A stretch of 64,000 bases of DNA from Halobellus ruber (GCF_014212355.1 NZ_JACKXD010000005.1:62001-126000); one strand, 5' to 3'; shown: positions 34,910 to 44,384, numbered from the stretch's first letter. Translations and numbers: made by a program. The notes: generated by a model not told the origin, from the sequence alone.

Positions 34910-36457
34910 ATGCGCACGGAGTCGCCCGAAAACGTCCTGTTCGTGGTGATGGACACGGTCCGGAAGGACCGGTTGACGCCGTACGGGTACGACCGCCCCA
35001 CGACGCCGAACCTCGACGACTTCGCCGCGGAGGCCACCGTCTTCGAGCAGGCGGTCGCGCCCGCCCCCTGGACGCTCCCGGTCCACGCCTCGCTGTTTAC
35101 CGGCCTCTACCCTTCCCAACACGGCGCCGACCAGGAGAACCCCTACCTGGAGGGTGCGACCACGCTCGCGGAGACGCTGTCGGCGGCGGGCTACGACACC
35201 GCCTGCTACTCCTCGAACGCGTGGATCACGCCCTACACCCACCTGACTGACGGCTTCGACGACCAAGACAACTTCTTCCAGGTGATGCCCGGGGAGTTCC
35301 TCTCGGGGCCGCTGGCCCGCGCGTGGAAGACGATGAACGACAACGAGTCGCTGCGGGCGATCGCGGACAAACTGGTCAGCCTCGGCAACACCGCCCACGA
35401 GTACCTCGCCGGCGGCGACACCGCGGACTCGAAGACGCCAGCGGTGATCGACCGCACGATGGAGTTCGTTGACGACGCCGACAACTCCTTCGCGTTCATC
35501 AACCTGATGGACGCCCACCTGCCGTACCACCCGCCCGCGGAGTTCGCCGCGGAGTTCGCTCCCGGCGCTGACTCCGATGCGGTCTGTCAGAACTCCAAGG
35601 AGTACAACGCCGGCGCCCGCGACATCGACGACGACGAGTGGGCGGCCATCCGCGGGCTCTACGACGCGGAGATCGCCCACATCGACGACCAGCTCGGCCG
35701 GCTGTTCGACCGGCTGAAATCCGAGGGACGGTGGGACGACACGATGGTCGTCGTGTGTGCGGACCACGGTGAACTCCACGGCGAACACGACCTCTACGGC
35801 CACGAGTTCTGCGTCTACGATCCCCTGGTGAACGTTCCGCTGCTCGTAAAACACCCCGACCTGGACGCCGACCGACGCGGGGACCAGGTCGAACTCCTCG
35901 ATCTGTACCACACCGTCCTGGACACCCTCGACGTGGAGGGGGGGACGCCGGCCGCCCCCGGCGACGACGCCGTCGCGCTCGACCCGACCCGCTCGCTGGT
36001 CTCCGACTCCTATCGCGCCTTCGGCGGCCTCGACGCCGCCGACCGCGACCCCGGCCAGCGCGGCGACGGCGAGTACGCGTTCGTGGAGTACTCCCGGCCG
36101 GTCGTGGAACTGACCCAACTCGAGGAGAAGGCCGCCGACGCGGGGATCGACCTCCCGAACGAGTCGCGGTTCTACTCGCGGATGCGCGCAGCGCGACGGG
36201 TCGACGCCAAGTACGTCCGGATCGACCGCATCGACGACGAGGCCTACCGGCTCGACAGGGATCCCGGGGAGACCGAGAACCTCGCTGACGGCAACGACGC
36301 CGCGGTTGCGGCGACCGAAGCCGCACTGTCGGCGTTCGAGTCCGCGGTCGGCGGCGCTTGGACCGACGCCCTCGACGACGACGTCTCCGACGATACGGTC
36401 GAGGAGATGGACGACGAGGCACAGGAGCGGCTCCGGGACCTGGGGTACCTGGAGTAG
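34910..36457 (+). CDS. Sulfatase / alkaline-phosphatase-superfamily enzyme
   Basis: A 515-residue soluble enzyme. Metal ligands are FVVMDTVRKD (Asp15) and, in the second half, CADHGELHGEHDLYGHEF (Asp-His). The nucleophile position in PAPWTLPVHASLFTG is Thr55, not the Cys or Ser that sulfatases convert to formylglycine. The enzyme is therefore more likely a phosphodiesterase, phosphotransferase or phosphatase of the superfamily, using Thr. No signal peptide or membrane helix, so it is cytoplasmic. ATG 34910 follows a Gly-rich leader. Confidence 0.88.
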   Translation: MRTESPENVLFVVMDTVRKDRLTPYGYDRPTTPNLDDFAAEATVFEQAVAPAPWTLPVHASLFTGLYPSQHGADQENPYLEGATTLAETLSAAGYDTACYSSNAWITPYTHLTDGFDDQDNFFQVMPGEFLSGPLARAWKTMNDNESLRAIADKLVSLGNTAHEYLAGGDTADSKTPAVIDRTMEFVDDADNSFAFINLMDAHLPYHPPAEFAAEFAPGADSDAVCQNSKEYNAGARDIDDDEWAAIRGLYDAEIAHIDDQLGRLFDRLKSEGRWDDTMVVVCADHGELHGEHDLYGHEFCVYDPLVNVPLLVKHPDLDADRRGDQVELLDLYHTVLDTLDVEGGTPAAPGDDAVALDPTRSLVSDSYRAFGGLDAADRDPGQRGDGEYAFVEYSRPVVELTQLEEKAADAGIDLPNESRFYSRMRAARRVDAKYVRIDRIDDEAYRLDRDPGETENLADGNDAAVAATEAALSAFESAVGGAWTDALDDDVSDDTVEEMDDEAQERLRDLGYLE

Positions 36458-36463
36458 CCCCCG

Positions 36464-37141
36464 TTACTCGCCGATCACGTCGACGACCTCGTCCAGCCCG
36501 TCGACCTCGATGGTCGGCTCGACGCCGAGTTCGACGTCGGCGTTGTGATCCCGGCGGAGGAACGCGCTGTCCAGCCCCGCGCGATGTGCCGCGACGACGT
36601 CGGTCTCGCGGTCGCCCACGTAGATGCCGTCCGTCGCGCCGAGGGCGTCGAGCGTGTCGACGAGATAGTACGGCTCGGGCTTCCGCCGGCTGAACCCCAC
36701 GGGGCCGAGTTCGCGGCCGCGGGCGGCGTCGAACGCCGTGAGCCCGAACCGTTCCACTACGAACTCCACCGTCCGGTGGTAGTTGTTGCTGACGACCCCG
36801 ACCGCGACCCGGTCCGGGAGGCCGTCGAGCGCGCCGACGTCGTCGAAGAGGTCGCGGCCGGCGGCGTGGTCGACGGTGCGCGCGGCGCTGTGTTCCTCCC
36901 GCGCCGTGTAGAACTCCTCGGGGTCGACGCCGACAGCCGCACACGCCTCGACGAACGCGTCGCTGTACTCGTACTCCGAGAGTGTCGCGCGGTGCTCCTC
37001 GGCGACGTCCATCCCGCGGGCTTCCAGCAGGTCCTCGAGCGCCCGGGCGTGGACCGCGGGGTCGGTGCCTCGCCCTTCGAGCAGCACGCCGTCCATATCG
37101 AACAGGACCGCCCTCTCGCTCTCCTTTCGGCTTCCGTTCAC
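36464..37141 (-). CDS. HAD-superfamily phosphatase
   Basis: A 225-residue haloacid-dehalogenase-type hydrolase. Motif I is LFDMDGVLLEG (nucleophile Asp and acid/base Asp, residues about 14-17). Motif II is VVSNNY (residues about 116-121). Motif III Lys is in SRRKPEPYY and motif IV in IYVGDRETDVVAA (residues about 171-183). The helical cap covers about 20-90. This resembles phosphoglycolate/beta-phosphoglucomutase-type HADs; the substrate is unknown. It is convergent with the sulfatase-fold gene (6-bp gap). Confidence 0.9.
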   Translation of the reverse strand: MNGSRKESERAVLFDMDGVLLEGRGTDPAVHARALEDLLEARGMDVAEEHRATLSEYEYSDAFVEACAAVGVDPEEFYTAREEHSAARTVDHAAGRDLFDDVGALDGLPDRVAVGVVSNNYHRTVEFVVERFGLTAFDAARGRELGPVGFSRRKPEPYYLVDTLDALGATDGIYVGDRETDVVAAHRAGLDSAFLRRDHNADVELGVEPTIEVDGLDEVVDVIGE

Positions 37142-37312
37142 TGCGCGATGCTTCGGGTCGGGGAGAAATAGGCTTTCGCTCGTCCGCTGCGGTCCCGGTC
37201 GGGGTGCGCGACGCCCGCGGGGTGAACGTGGCGGGTTCCCGGCCCCGTCGTCGGATCTCCCCCGCGGCCTCCCAGCGAACGGTTTTATGCGCCGGGGGGA
37301 TACCCCACGCCA

Positions 37313-38020
37313 GTGACGCGAATCGACGTCTTCGGGACGGTCCGTCTGGACCGCCCTGCGAAACTCCGCGCGGAGCTCGAGGCGTTCTCGGAGGGGTCGG
37401 ATCTGCTCCTCGTGGGGGCGCCGCGCGACACCCCGACGAAAGCGGACCGGCGGGCGCTACTCCTGCGACACCCGTCGGTGTATCTGGCGGGGGCGCTGTT
37501 CGGCCTGGTCTGGGGGCTCCCGGGACTGCTCCTGACGCGACAGTTCGGTTCCGTCGATCGGGTCGTCCGGGAGCGGGTGGCGGCGGAACACGGGCTCGAC
37601 GTCGAACCCGTCGGCCGCAGCCTGGTCGGTGCCGTCGGCGACGTCTCCCCGATGGAGACCCTCCTCAGCTGGTTTCAGTTCGCGGTGACGGGACTATTTC
37701 TCCTCTCCTCGGTCGCGCTCTCCGCCGGCCGACTCCTCGATGTGGCCGTGCTTCCCGGGGTCTCGCCGCTGACGCTCGGCGCGTGCGGCTTCGTCGTCGG
37801 GTTCCTCCCGGCGGCCTTTCTCGCCCGGGATTCCCTGTCGGCGCGCAACGAGGCGATCGCCGAGAACGTCGAGCGGGTGGTTTCACCCCGGGACGACGTC
37901 GACGTCGCCTGTCTGGTCGTGGGGTACACCCACGTTCCGGGCGTGGAACAACGGTTCCAGGAGCGGGACGTCGCTCTCGGACGGACGCACAGCTCGAAGT
38001 TCTGCAGGCGGAACTCGTAG
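37313..38020 (+). CDS. Hypothetical membrane protein
   Basis: A 235-residue protein of unknown family starting at GTG 37313, with TTTTATG about 27 bp upstream as a likely TATA box. After an N-terminal soluble part (VRLDRPAKLRAELEAFSEGSDLLLVGAPRD) come hydrophobic segments near residues 58-75, 119-143 and 147-170. A C-terminal soluble part has DDVDVACLVVGYTHVPGVEQRFQERDV. The VGxTH-like segment and the preceding pattern recall metal-dependent hydrolase turns, but there is no safe assignment. Confidence 0.78.
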   Translation: MTRIDVFGTVRLDRPAKLRAELEAFSEGSDLLLVGAPRDTPTKADRRALLLRHPSVYLAGALFGLVWGLPGLLLTRQFGSVDRVVRERVAAEHGLDVEPVGRSLVGAVGDVSPMETLLSWFQFAVTGLFLLSSVALSAGRLLDVAVLPGVSPLTLGACGFVVGFLPAAFLARDSLSARNEAIAENVERVVSPRDDVDVACLVVGYTHVPGVEQRFQERDVALGRTHSSKFCRRNS

Positions 38021-38046
38021 CCGGCGTCGGCTCCGCCCGCGGCGGG

Positions 38047-41000
38047 TCACATGTAGTCCGCAAACGTCGTCGGCTTGTTCTTGTCGTTCTCGAAGACGGA
38101 TTCGAGGCTCCGTTCGAGGACTTCGAGCCGCTGTTTGGTGTACTCCCGGCAGCCGAACTCCTCGGCGACCCGCGTTGCGGTCTCCATATACTTGTTCACC
38201 GACCCCTGATGGACGGTGAGGTTGACCCGGCCGCCGCACTCCCGGCAGTCGCCGGTCAGCGGCATCCGGCGGTACTTCTCCCCGCAGTCGAGACACCGGG
38301 TCTCCTGTCCGGAGAAGGCCCGCAGGTTCCCGATGAGGTCGGGGAGGAAGTGGTACTCGATGATCCGCTCGGCCACGTCGGTCTCGTCGACGGCGCGGAG
38401 CTTCCGGGCGAGTTCCAGTTGGGCGTCCATCTTGTCCTTCATCGAGCCCAGGGTCTTGTACGCCGACAGGTCCGGGCCGAGCGCGATGTCGCCGGTGTCG
38501 TGGGTGTGGTCGAACCCCCGGTACTCGTCGTCGGTGCCGACCGAGTCCTCGGCGAGCGTGATCAGCTCCTCGACGGCGTCGGGGTCGGCCATCTCCCGCG
38601 TCGACTCGTAGAACGCCCGGGGGTACTGCCGGACGACGTCCATATTGTGCGCCTCGTCGTCGATCTCGCTGGGGTCGATCCGGGAGGACATCACGAGGGG
38701 TGCGTCCATACGGCCGCCCCGCTGGTCGGGGAGGTACGACTTCGAGAAGTTCAGCAGGCCGTCCATCAGGAGCATCACGCAGTCCTCGTCGCCGTCGCAT
38801 TGGCGAACCGACATATCGTTCGCAACGAGTGAATGCGTATCTTCGACCGTGAGGCAGTAGACGTGTTCCGGAGTGTCGCCGACGTACTCAATATCGTCGA
38901 CCGGATCGACGAGATAGTTCTCCGTTCCGCCGTCGTAACAGTACGGTATTCGGTCGTCCGCCTCCCGACCGAACGCGTGTCCGCGGAGCGTTCGATCTTT
39001 CCGAGTCAGATGGAACCCGACCTGTTCGGCAAACCGGACGGCGTCGTCCCGGGAGACGCTGATCTCGAAACCAGGACGCGAGAGCGACTCGTCGTCCTCG
39101 TCATAGAATTCGGGGAACTGTCCTCGAAGCGGGACTTTGGGACGGTTATTCACCTGTCCGCTGATCCCGAGGCGGGTGAGCAGCGCGAGCACGTCCGATT
39201 TGAGTTCCGGGCTCACTGTGTCCGCAGTGACCCGTGGGGCTGCCCTGTCAGCGGACCCGTCCCCGCTGAAATAACCACCCAGATACGCGCTGACGATCTG
39301 CTCCGGTGCGTCGAAGATACAGTCCGGAACCCGTTTGGCGTGTGCGTACACGCCGACGTCGAGGACAGTATCGAAGAATGCGCGAAGCAGTCGACCTGAC
39401 ACTGTCACTTTCGCGTGGTTCTCGCGGTAGGGTTCAACTCCGAATTCCTCACGGAGCACCTCCGCATAGAAGTCGCGCGCCTCCGCCTCGGTCCCGCAGA
39501 TCGTCGTCTGGTGGATAGTCCCCTTCGGAGTGTTCTGTTCGCGTGCAAACCCTTCCGCGGCGTAGTATCCGAGTAGCGTGGCGACGCGCTCGTTTAATTC
39601 GATTGTCCTGTCGATCTCAGTCGAATCCCGTTTCACACCGAGCCGCACGTCGGTCGGGACGAACTCCAACATCGCCTCGGTGGAGTCGAAGAACTCCAAC
39701 AGGATGTCTACGGGGAAGCTTCCGCGATAGAGGTAGTTGCTCAGGCTCTTCTTCGTGAGGTCGAGATATTCGGCAGTGCTCTGTAGCGGGTAGAAACGGC
39801 CGTTCCATCCGTCGGCAAGCCGCTCGGTGAACAGATCGTAGAGCGCTTCCTTCTCAAGCCCCTTGATCATCAGCCGGTCGTCACCAATCACCTCGGAGCC
39901 GACGAACTCCGCGAGCAGATCGAACTTTTCGGGCTCGTCCGCTTCGATGCTGTCGAGGTGGGCCGGTTTGATCACGTGATCGTCTTCGTCTATCTCTCTC
40001 GCCTGTTTCGACTGGATCTCGCCACCGTCGAGAACGTGTAGCTCGTGGTCCGGCGTCACCGTGATCGGCCGCCCACTCCGCGTCGTTATCTCCAGCATAT
40101 GCTCCGGCGCAACGTGCTTCGAGACGGCCTCGACGGGCCGCACCACCTCCTCGCCGTCTTCGGTGATGGAGGGAACGTACACGTCGCCGTCGAGTTCCGT
40201 CACAAGCGTCCCGAAGTCGTCCTCGTCTGCGGTCTCGGGATCGAGACGTTCCTTGACGAGCGTCTCGATGGGGTCGTGACGCCACGCTTCCGATTCGTCC
40301 CGATACCAGACCTTCGTCTCGGGGTGGAAGCAGTTTCGCCTCTTGGCGGCGTGGAAGTACGGATGCGCGTACCCGACGGCCGCTGAGGTGAACCCAACGA
40401 CGCGGCCGACCACCGCGGCGGAGGTGTGCGGCGCCATCCCGAAGACGAGTTCGCCCACGAGGTCGTCGCGCTCGTCGACCTCGTAGAACGGTGGGAGGCC
40501 GTAGAACTCGGTCAGGAGGTCGTCGACGAAGTCCGCGGTCTTGAGCATGTGCTCGGCGGCGCCGTCCGAGAGCACGACGTCCTGGACGTTCAGCTCCACC
40601 AGCTGGTCGTCGAACCGGAGGGGCTCGCCGTCGATATCGGTCCTGTATCCGAGTTCGCGGAAGTCCTCGGCGGTCACGCCGAGCTCGGAGGGCCGGACCG
40701 ACGTGACCGGGAGGTCGGTCATGTCGTACCGGACGGTGCCGTCCTTGAACGCGGTCACGCCGTTCTTCGCGCGGAGGACGCCCTTCGCCATCGGCTCGGG
40801 GGTTTTGTCCGCGGAGGTGAGCCCCTTCACCCCCTTCATGATGTCGTAGGCGGACTCCCGCTCCCCGACGGCCTCCAGCGCCCCCCGGTACTCCTCGCCG
40901 ACGTCGACCGAGACCCACCGTGGGCTCTCGACCGCGCGGTCACAGCGGTCGCAGTGGACCCGGCCGGACTCGTCGGGTTCGACGACCTGCCCGCACTCGT

Positions 41001-43167
41001 CGCACTCGTAGAAGGGCTCGGTGTGGGTCGCACACTCGGGACACCGCGTCCGGTAGGTGTGGGTGTCGCAGTTCGGACACACCCGATCGCCCGCCCGAAC
41101 GTCGACGACGCCGCGCCGTCCCTCGTCGTCGCGGGCGCGGGCGGCCTTCCCCACGTCGCGTTGACTCCCGCCGGCCTCGCCGATGGGAAAGAGCGTGTGG
41201 ACCGCCGGCGAGAGGTCCCGGGACTCGGACTTCTCCGGGCGGCCCATCCGGTTGCCGATCCGGGTCGGTGCACGCTCCCGGAGGTCGTACGGGGCGACCT
41301 CGTTTACCGCCTCCAGCGCGCTGTCGCCGCCCTCCCACTCGCGTGCCGCCGTCGACAGCGACGACGCCGTCCAGGTTCGTTCGAGTCGGGAGTCGCCCCC
41401 GGCAACCTCGAAGCCCAGCGACCGGACCAGCGGCCGCCACTCAGGGATCCGAATCGTCTCTCCCCGCTGTGTGTGTTCGACGAGCAGGCGCTCGAGGGTT
41501 CGCGCGGTGGCGTCGTCGTTCGGGAGTTCGAGCGCGTCGGCGGCCGACGCGTCCCCACCCCCGGCGTTCCCGTGGCTCGACCCGTCGGCCTCCGGCGCTA
41601 CTACCGTCCCCTCCTCGACGGCGTCGGCGAGATCAACGAACTGTTCGACCGACACGTCGTGCCAGAGATACGTGTAGTCGGGATGGAGCGGACAGTCGTA
41701 CGCCGTCGCCCACTCGTGGGCCTCCGCGGGCGTCGGATCGTCGAGGTCGACACCGGGATCGTCGTCGAGCGCCTGCACCGGGCCGCCGGCGGCCGCAAAG
41801 TCCTGGACCCACCACTCGACCACGTACGACGCGGGCGCGAGCGGGTGGTTGTTCTCGACGAACTCCCCGACGTTCACGAGGTACTCGCCCAGATCCAGGA
41901 TCTCCTCGACGCCGTTCCGGACCGCGAGCGCCTCTTCGGGGTCGTCGATCCGACGCACGTCGCCGTTGGCGAGGCGGACCGTCGGCCCCTCGATGGAGTC
42001 GACCGGGACGACCCCCGCGGCCTTCCCGGGGCGTTCGGTCTTGATCTGGGTCCCGGTCGCGAGAAAGTCGTCGACCAGATGCATCGTCGCGGGGTGGACG
42101 CCCGCGGTCGCGAAGCCGTGGTTCCGCGCGCGGCCGTAGCGGAGACGGAATCCGCCGGCGGCGCTCGGGTGACCGAACACCGGCCGGCCGGCGATCAGGT
42201 CCCGGAGGTACTTCTCGGAGGGGTCGGGCCGGGGGGCGCCCGCCGGCGTCGACTCGGTGTCGTCGTGCTCCTCTTCTCCGGCGTCGCCGTCGGTGCCTCC
42301 CTCGTCGCCGTCCTCCGCCGACCCCCCGCCGATCGTGCCGTCGATGAGGTCCTGGAGCCACGGCCACGCCACCTCGTCGAGGTCGCGGGTGTACCGCTGG
42401 ATCTTCGGCGCCTTCAGCGCGATCCCCTCGGCGAGCACCAGACACATCCCGCCGCGGGCGGCGTTGGTGTCGACCCGTTCGAGGTCGCGAAAGCCCGAGA
42501 CCTCCTCGTCGCCGGTGGCCTCGCCGTCGAGCATGATCGGCATGTGCTCCGCGATGAACCTCGTCTCCGTGTCCTTCGGCGTGTACTGGAGGCCGGTCTC
42601 CTTGTCGTAGAGGGCGACCTCCTCGGCGTAGCGTTCGATCTCGTCGCTTCGGGCGCGGAACTCGTCGATTCCCAGCAGCGACCGGGCGTAGTCGGCGACG
42701 AGCACCGAGAGCGCCTGGGCGGTCCCGCCCGCAGACCGGATCGGCCCGGCGTAGTAGACGTTCACGAACTCCGTGCCGTCGTCGTTCTCCAGGATCTCCA
42801 CCCGGTCGATCCCCTCGATCGGCGCGGCGACGACGCCCTCGGTCAGGAGCGCGACCGCGGTCCGGACCGCGCCCTCGATCTTCCCCGCGCGGCCGTCGTA
42901 GTCGCCGACGGTCCCCTCCACGAAGTCGGTGACGAGTTCGAGTGCGGCCTCCTCGCGGGACATCTCGCCTTCGAGTTCGCGGACGCGCTCGGCGACGCCG
43001 CCGATCCCGAGGATGTTCTCGACGCGGTCGGCCATGTCCTTCGCGATCGGGATCTCGACCTCCGTTTCGGGGTCGTGACCCTGCCGTTTCGCGCGCTCGG
43101 CGCGGTCGAACGCCTCGTCGAGACGGGCTTCGATCCGCTCGAAGTGCCGCTCGTCGTCCGACCGCAT
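38047..43167 (-). CDS. polC: DNA polymerase D large subunit DP2, with intein
   Basis: The catalytic subunit of archaeal replicative polymerase D. The precursor is 1706 residues, the spliced protein 1195. N-terminal family segments include GTEFVNVYYAGPIRSAGGTAQALSVLVADYAR. Zinc-binding Cys groups are CPNCDTHTYRTRCPEC and CDECGQ...HCDRCD. The catalytic aspartates lie in RRN-CDGDEDCVMLLMDG, which the intein splits just before Cys-Asp-Gly-Asp. A C-terminal zinc motif CLDCGEKYRRMPLTGDCRECGG and FADYM end the protein. ATG 43167 overlaps the stop of the PPC-domain gene by one base; longer upstream frames are out of context. Confidence 0.95.
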   Translation of the reverse strand: MRSDDERHFERIEARLDEAFDRAERAKRQGHDPETEVEIPIAKDMADRVENILGIGGVAERVRELEGEMSREEAALELVTDFVEGTVGDYDGRAGKIEGAVRTAVALLTEGVVAAPIEGIDRVEILENDDGTEFVNVYYAGPIRSAGGTAQALSVLVADYARSLLGIDEFRARSDEIERYAEEVALYDKETGLQYTPKDTETRFIAEHMPIMLDGEATGDEEVSGFRDLERVDTNAARGGMCLVLAEGIALKAPKIQRYTRDLDEVAWPWLQDLIDGTIGGGSAEDGDEGGTDGDAGEEEHDDTESTPAGAPRPDPSEKYLRDLIAGRPVFGHPSAAGGFRLRYGRARNHGFATAGVHPATMHLVDDFLATGTQIKTERPGKAAGVVPVDSIEGPTVRLANGDVRRIDDPEEALAVRNGVEEILDLGEYLVNVGEFVENNHPLAPASYVVEWWVQDFAAAGGPVQALDDDPGVDLDDPTPAEAHEWATAYDCPLHPDYTYLWHDVSVEQFVDLADAVEEGTVVAPEADGSSHGNAGGGDASAADALELPNDDATARTLERLLVEHTQRGETIRIPEWRPLVRSLGFEVAGGDSRLERTWTASSLSTAAREWEGGDSALEAVNEVAPYDLRERAPTRIGNRMGRPEKSESRDLSPAVHTLFPIGEAGGSQRDVGKAARARDDEGRRGVVDVRAGDRVCPNCDTHTYRTRCPECATHTEPFYECDECGQVVEPDESGRVHCDRCDRAVESPRWVSVDVGEEYRGALEAVGERESAYDIMKGVKGLTSADKTPEPMAKGVLRAKNGVTAFKDGTVRYDMTDLPVTSVRPSELGVTAEDFRELGYRTDIDGEPLRFDDQLVELNVQDVVLSDGAAEHMLKTADFVDDLLTEFYGLPPFYEVDERDDLVGELVFGMAPHTSAAVVGRVVGFTSAAVGYAHPYFHAAKRRNCFHPETKVWYRDESEAWRHDPIETLVKERLDPETADEDDFGTLVTELDGDVYVPSITEDGEEVVRPVEAVSKHVAPEHMLEITTRSGRPITVTPDHELHVLDGGEIQSKQAREIDEDDHVIKPAHLDSIEADEPEKFDLLAEFVGSEVIGDDRLMIKGLEKEALYDLFTERLADGWNGRFYPLQSTAEYLDLTKKSLSNYLYRGSFPVDILLEFFDSTEAMLEFVPTDVRLGVKRDSTEIDRTIELNERVATLLGYYAAEGFAREQNTPKGTIHQTTICGTEAEARDFYAEVLREEFGVEPYRENHAKVTVSGRLLRAFFDTVLDVGVYAHAKRVPDCIFDAPEQIVSAYLGGYFSGDGSADRAAPRVTADTVSPELKSDVLALLTRLGISGQVNNRPKVPLRGQFPEFYDEDDESLSRPGFEISVSRDDAVRFAEQVGFHLTRKDRTLRGHAFGREADDRIPYCYDGGTENYLVDPVDDIEYVGDTPEHVYCLTVEDTHSLVANDMSVRQCDGDEDCVMLLMDGLLNFSKSYLPDQRGGRMDAPLVMSSRIDPSEIDDEAHNMDVVRQYPRAFYESTREMADPDAVEELITLAEDSVGTDDEYRGFDHTHDTGDIALGPDLSAYKTLGSMKDKMDAQLELARKLRAVDETDVAERIIEYHFLPDLIGNLRAFSGQETRCLDCGEKYRRMPLTGDCRECGGRVNLTVHQGSVNKYMETATRVAEEFGCREYTKQRLEVLERSLESVFENDKNKPTTFADYM
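38800..40332 (-). other. Intein in DP2 (511 residues, LAGLIDADG homing endonuclease)
   Basis: Residues 946-1456 of the DP2 precursor. The N-terminal splice residue is Cys (CFHPETKVWYRD; block A). Block B holds TVTPDHEL. Homing endonuclease blocks C and E are LLGYYAAEG and YLGGYFSGDG, both with intact acidic residues. Block F reads EHVYCLTVEDTHSLVAND. It ends SVRQ followed by extein Cys, so the C-terminal residue is Gln instead of Asn; the penultimate His of block G is also absent. Known polymerase II inteins with Gln at this site still splice. GC at third positions is visibly lower than in the exteins. Confidence 0.93.
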
Positions 43168-43586
43168 CAGAGCCAGAGGTCCAGGTCGGTCGGCTCGTCG
43201 CGTTCGCGTTCCAGCGGTTCGTCGAACTCTCGGAGATACACCTCGCCCGCGAACACCGTGGCCGCGTTGAGGTGTCCCGCCAGCGACTGGCCGCTGGGAC
43301 GGGAGAGGACCGCGTGGGTGTGGGCGAACCGTTCCCCCTCGAGGTCCGCGACGTTGCCGACGCAGGCCGCTACCTCCAGCGGTTCGTCGAACCGCACCGA
43401 CCGGTACTCCGTGTCCTCTTGGTCGTAGAACCAGACCTCGGCGTCCTGGACCGCGCCCATCGCCTGGAACCACGCGGCGTCGATCCCTTCGAGGTCGGCG
43501 AACTCCTCGATCTCCGTGCGCCAGTCGGCGCCCGTCTCGAGTCGCAGCAGGAACTCCCTGGTCGCGTCAACCTCGCGGTACTGCAT
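43167..43586 (-). CDS. PPC-domain (DUF296) DNA-binding protein
   Basis: A 139-residue protein of the plant-and-prokaryote-conserved (PPC) family. Recognisable segments are LETGADWRTEIEEFADLEGIDAAWFQAMGAVQDAEVWFYD (residues about 14-54), ERFAHTHAVLSRPSGQSLAGHLNAATVFAGEVYLREF (metal-binding His-x-His near 85 and the trimer core). Prokaryotic members form trimers; DNA binding is shown mainly in plant AHL proteins, so the function here is open. It overlaps polC by one base, so it is co-transcribed with polymerase D. ATG 43586 removes 31 non-family residues. Confidence 0.88.
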   Translation of the reverse strand: MQYREVDATREFLLRLETGADWRTEIEEFADLEGIDAAWFQAMGAVQDAEVWFYDQEDTEYRSVRFDEPLEVAACVGNVADLEGERFAHTHAVLSRPSGQSLAGHLNAATVFAGEVYLREFDEPLERERDEPTDLDLWL

Positions 43587-43717
43587 ATCCGCCCCCTCGG
43601 CGGACGCGGACAAAAATCCCTCGTTCGGGGCGGGGCGATCCCCGCCGCCGACGGATCGCATCCGACGGCGAACGCACAAGTGCGGCGAGCACGTATCGGC
43701 GCGCCGGAACGGAGCCG

Positions 43718-43861
43718 ATGAGCGACACCGGACGACCCGGCGGCGACGCAGCTATCGACGACGCGGACGGCGAGGAAGACGACGGTCTCCTCGGCCGCGC
43801 GAGGTCCGTTGGCGTCGAACTGCTCGGGACGGTCGCCGACGCCGTTCTTGAGGCCCTGTGA
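43718..43861 (+). CDS. Small acidic protein of unknown function
   Basis: A 47-residue frame: MSDTGRPGGDAAIDDADGEE, then a short amphipathic C terminus (GLLGRARSVGVELLGTVADAVLEAL). Composition (10 Asp/Glu in the first 22 residues) and strong G/C at third positions are typical of real haloarchaeal genes. It is divergent from the PPC-domain gene. No family is recognised. The C-terminal helix could bind a membrane surface or another protein. Confidence 0.5.
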   Translation: MSDTGRPGGDAAIDDADGEEDDGLLGRARSVGVELLGTVADAVLEAL

Positions 43862-43961
43862 GCCGCGGTCGCTACGGCGCCGGGGGCGCGGAGTCCGGAC
43901 TGTCGTCCGGTAAGTAACCATCGGGAGGGGGTGTCGTCGCGGGGAGCGGCACGGGGCGTCG

Positions 43962-44129
43962 TCAGATCCACTCGCGAAGCGACGGCGCTTCCGCTACCGG
44001 CACCGACAGCCACGCGTCGTCCCGGGAGACGTCCGCGATGACGAACTCCGGTTGTGCGGAGGCGGAGTCGACTGAGGCCATCACCTCGGTGTTGGACGCG
44101 TCCGTCACCGCCGTCGCGTTCTGCGTCAT
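43962..44129 (-). CDS. Small conserved haloarchaeal-type protein
   Basis: A 55-residue frame: MTQNATAVTDASNTEVMASV, then DSASAQPEFVIADVSRDDAWLSVPVAEAPSLREWI. The segment FVIADVSRDDAWLSVP...SLREW resembles a family of very small haloarchaeal proteins I have seen annotated only as hypothetical. Codon use is haloarchaeal. The upstream region on the minus strand is AT-rich (44130-44260) and could serve as its promoter. The function is unknown. Confidence 0.65.
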   Translation of the reverse strand: MTQNATAVTDASNTEVMASVDSASAQPEFVIADVSRDDAWLSVPVAEAPSLREWI

Positions 44130-44384
44130 GTTTGTGAGTGTGTCTCACTCATACATAAACCCGTCGGAACGTCACGACGAGGTACAAAACGAATATGTAG
44201 TATTTATCGAAAAAGGGTTGGAGTAGTACTAATTAGGTCAAAAAACAATACGTATGTCTACCACACTCGCTGTTCTGCGAAACGTAGTCCCGCTGGCAAG
44301 GGCGTCATAGAGCGATCGGCACACCGATCTCCATACCTTCGAATCGCTCAGTACAGACGAACGGCTGTAGCGAAAGAGATCGAC

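Noticed and set aside
40426-43428. 1000-codon plus-strand open frame
   Set aside because: Antisense to polC exteins; composition is that of a shadow frame and no domain is recognisable.
43168-43473. N-terminal extension of the polC frame
   Set aside because: It overlaps the PPC-domain gene in another frame, and DP2 proteins begin MRSDDERHFERI-like.
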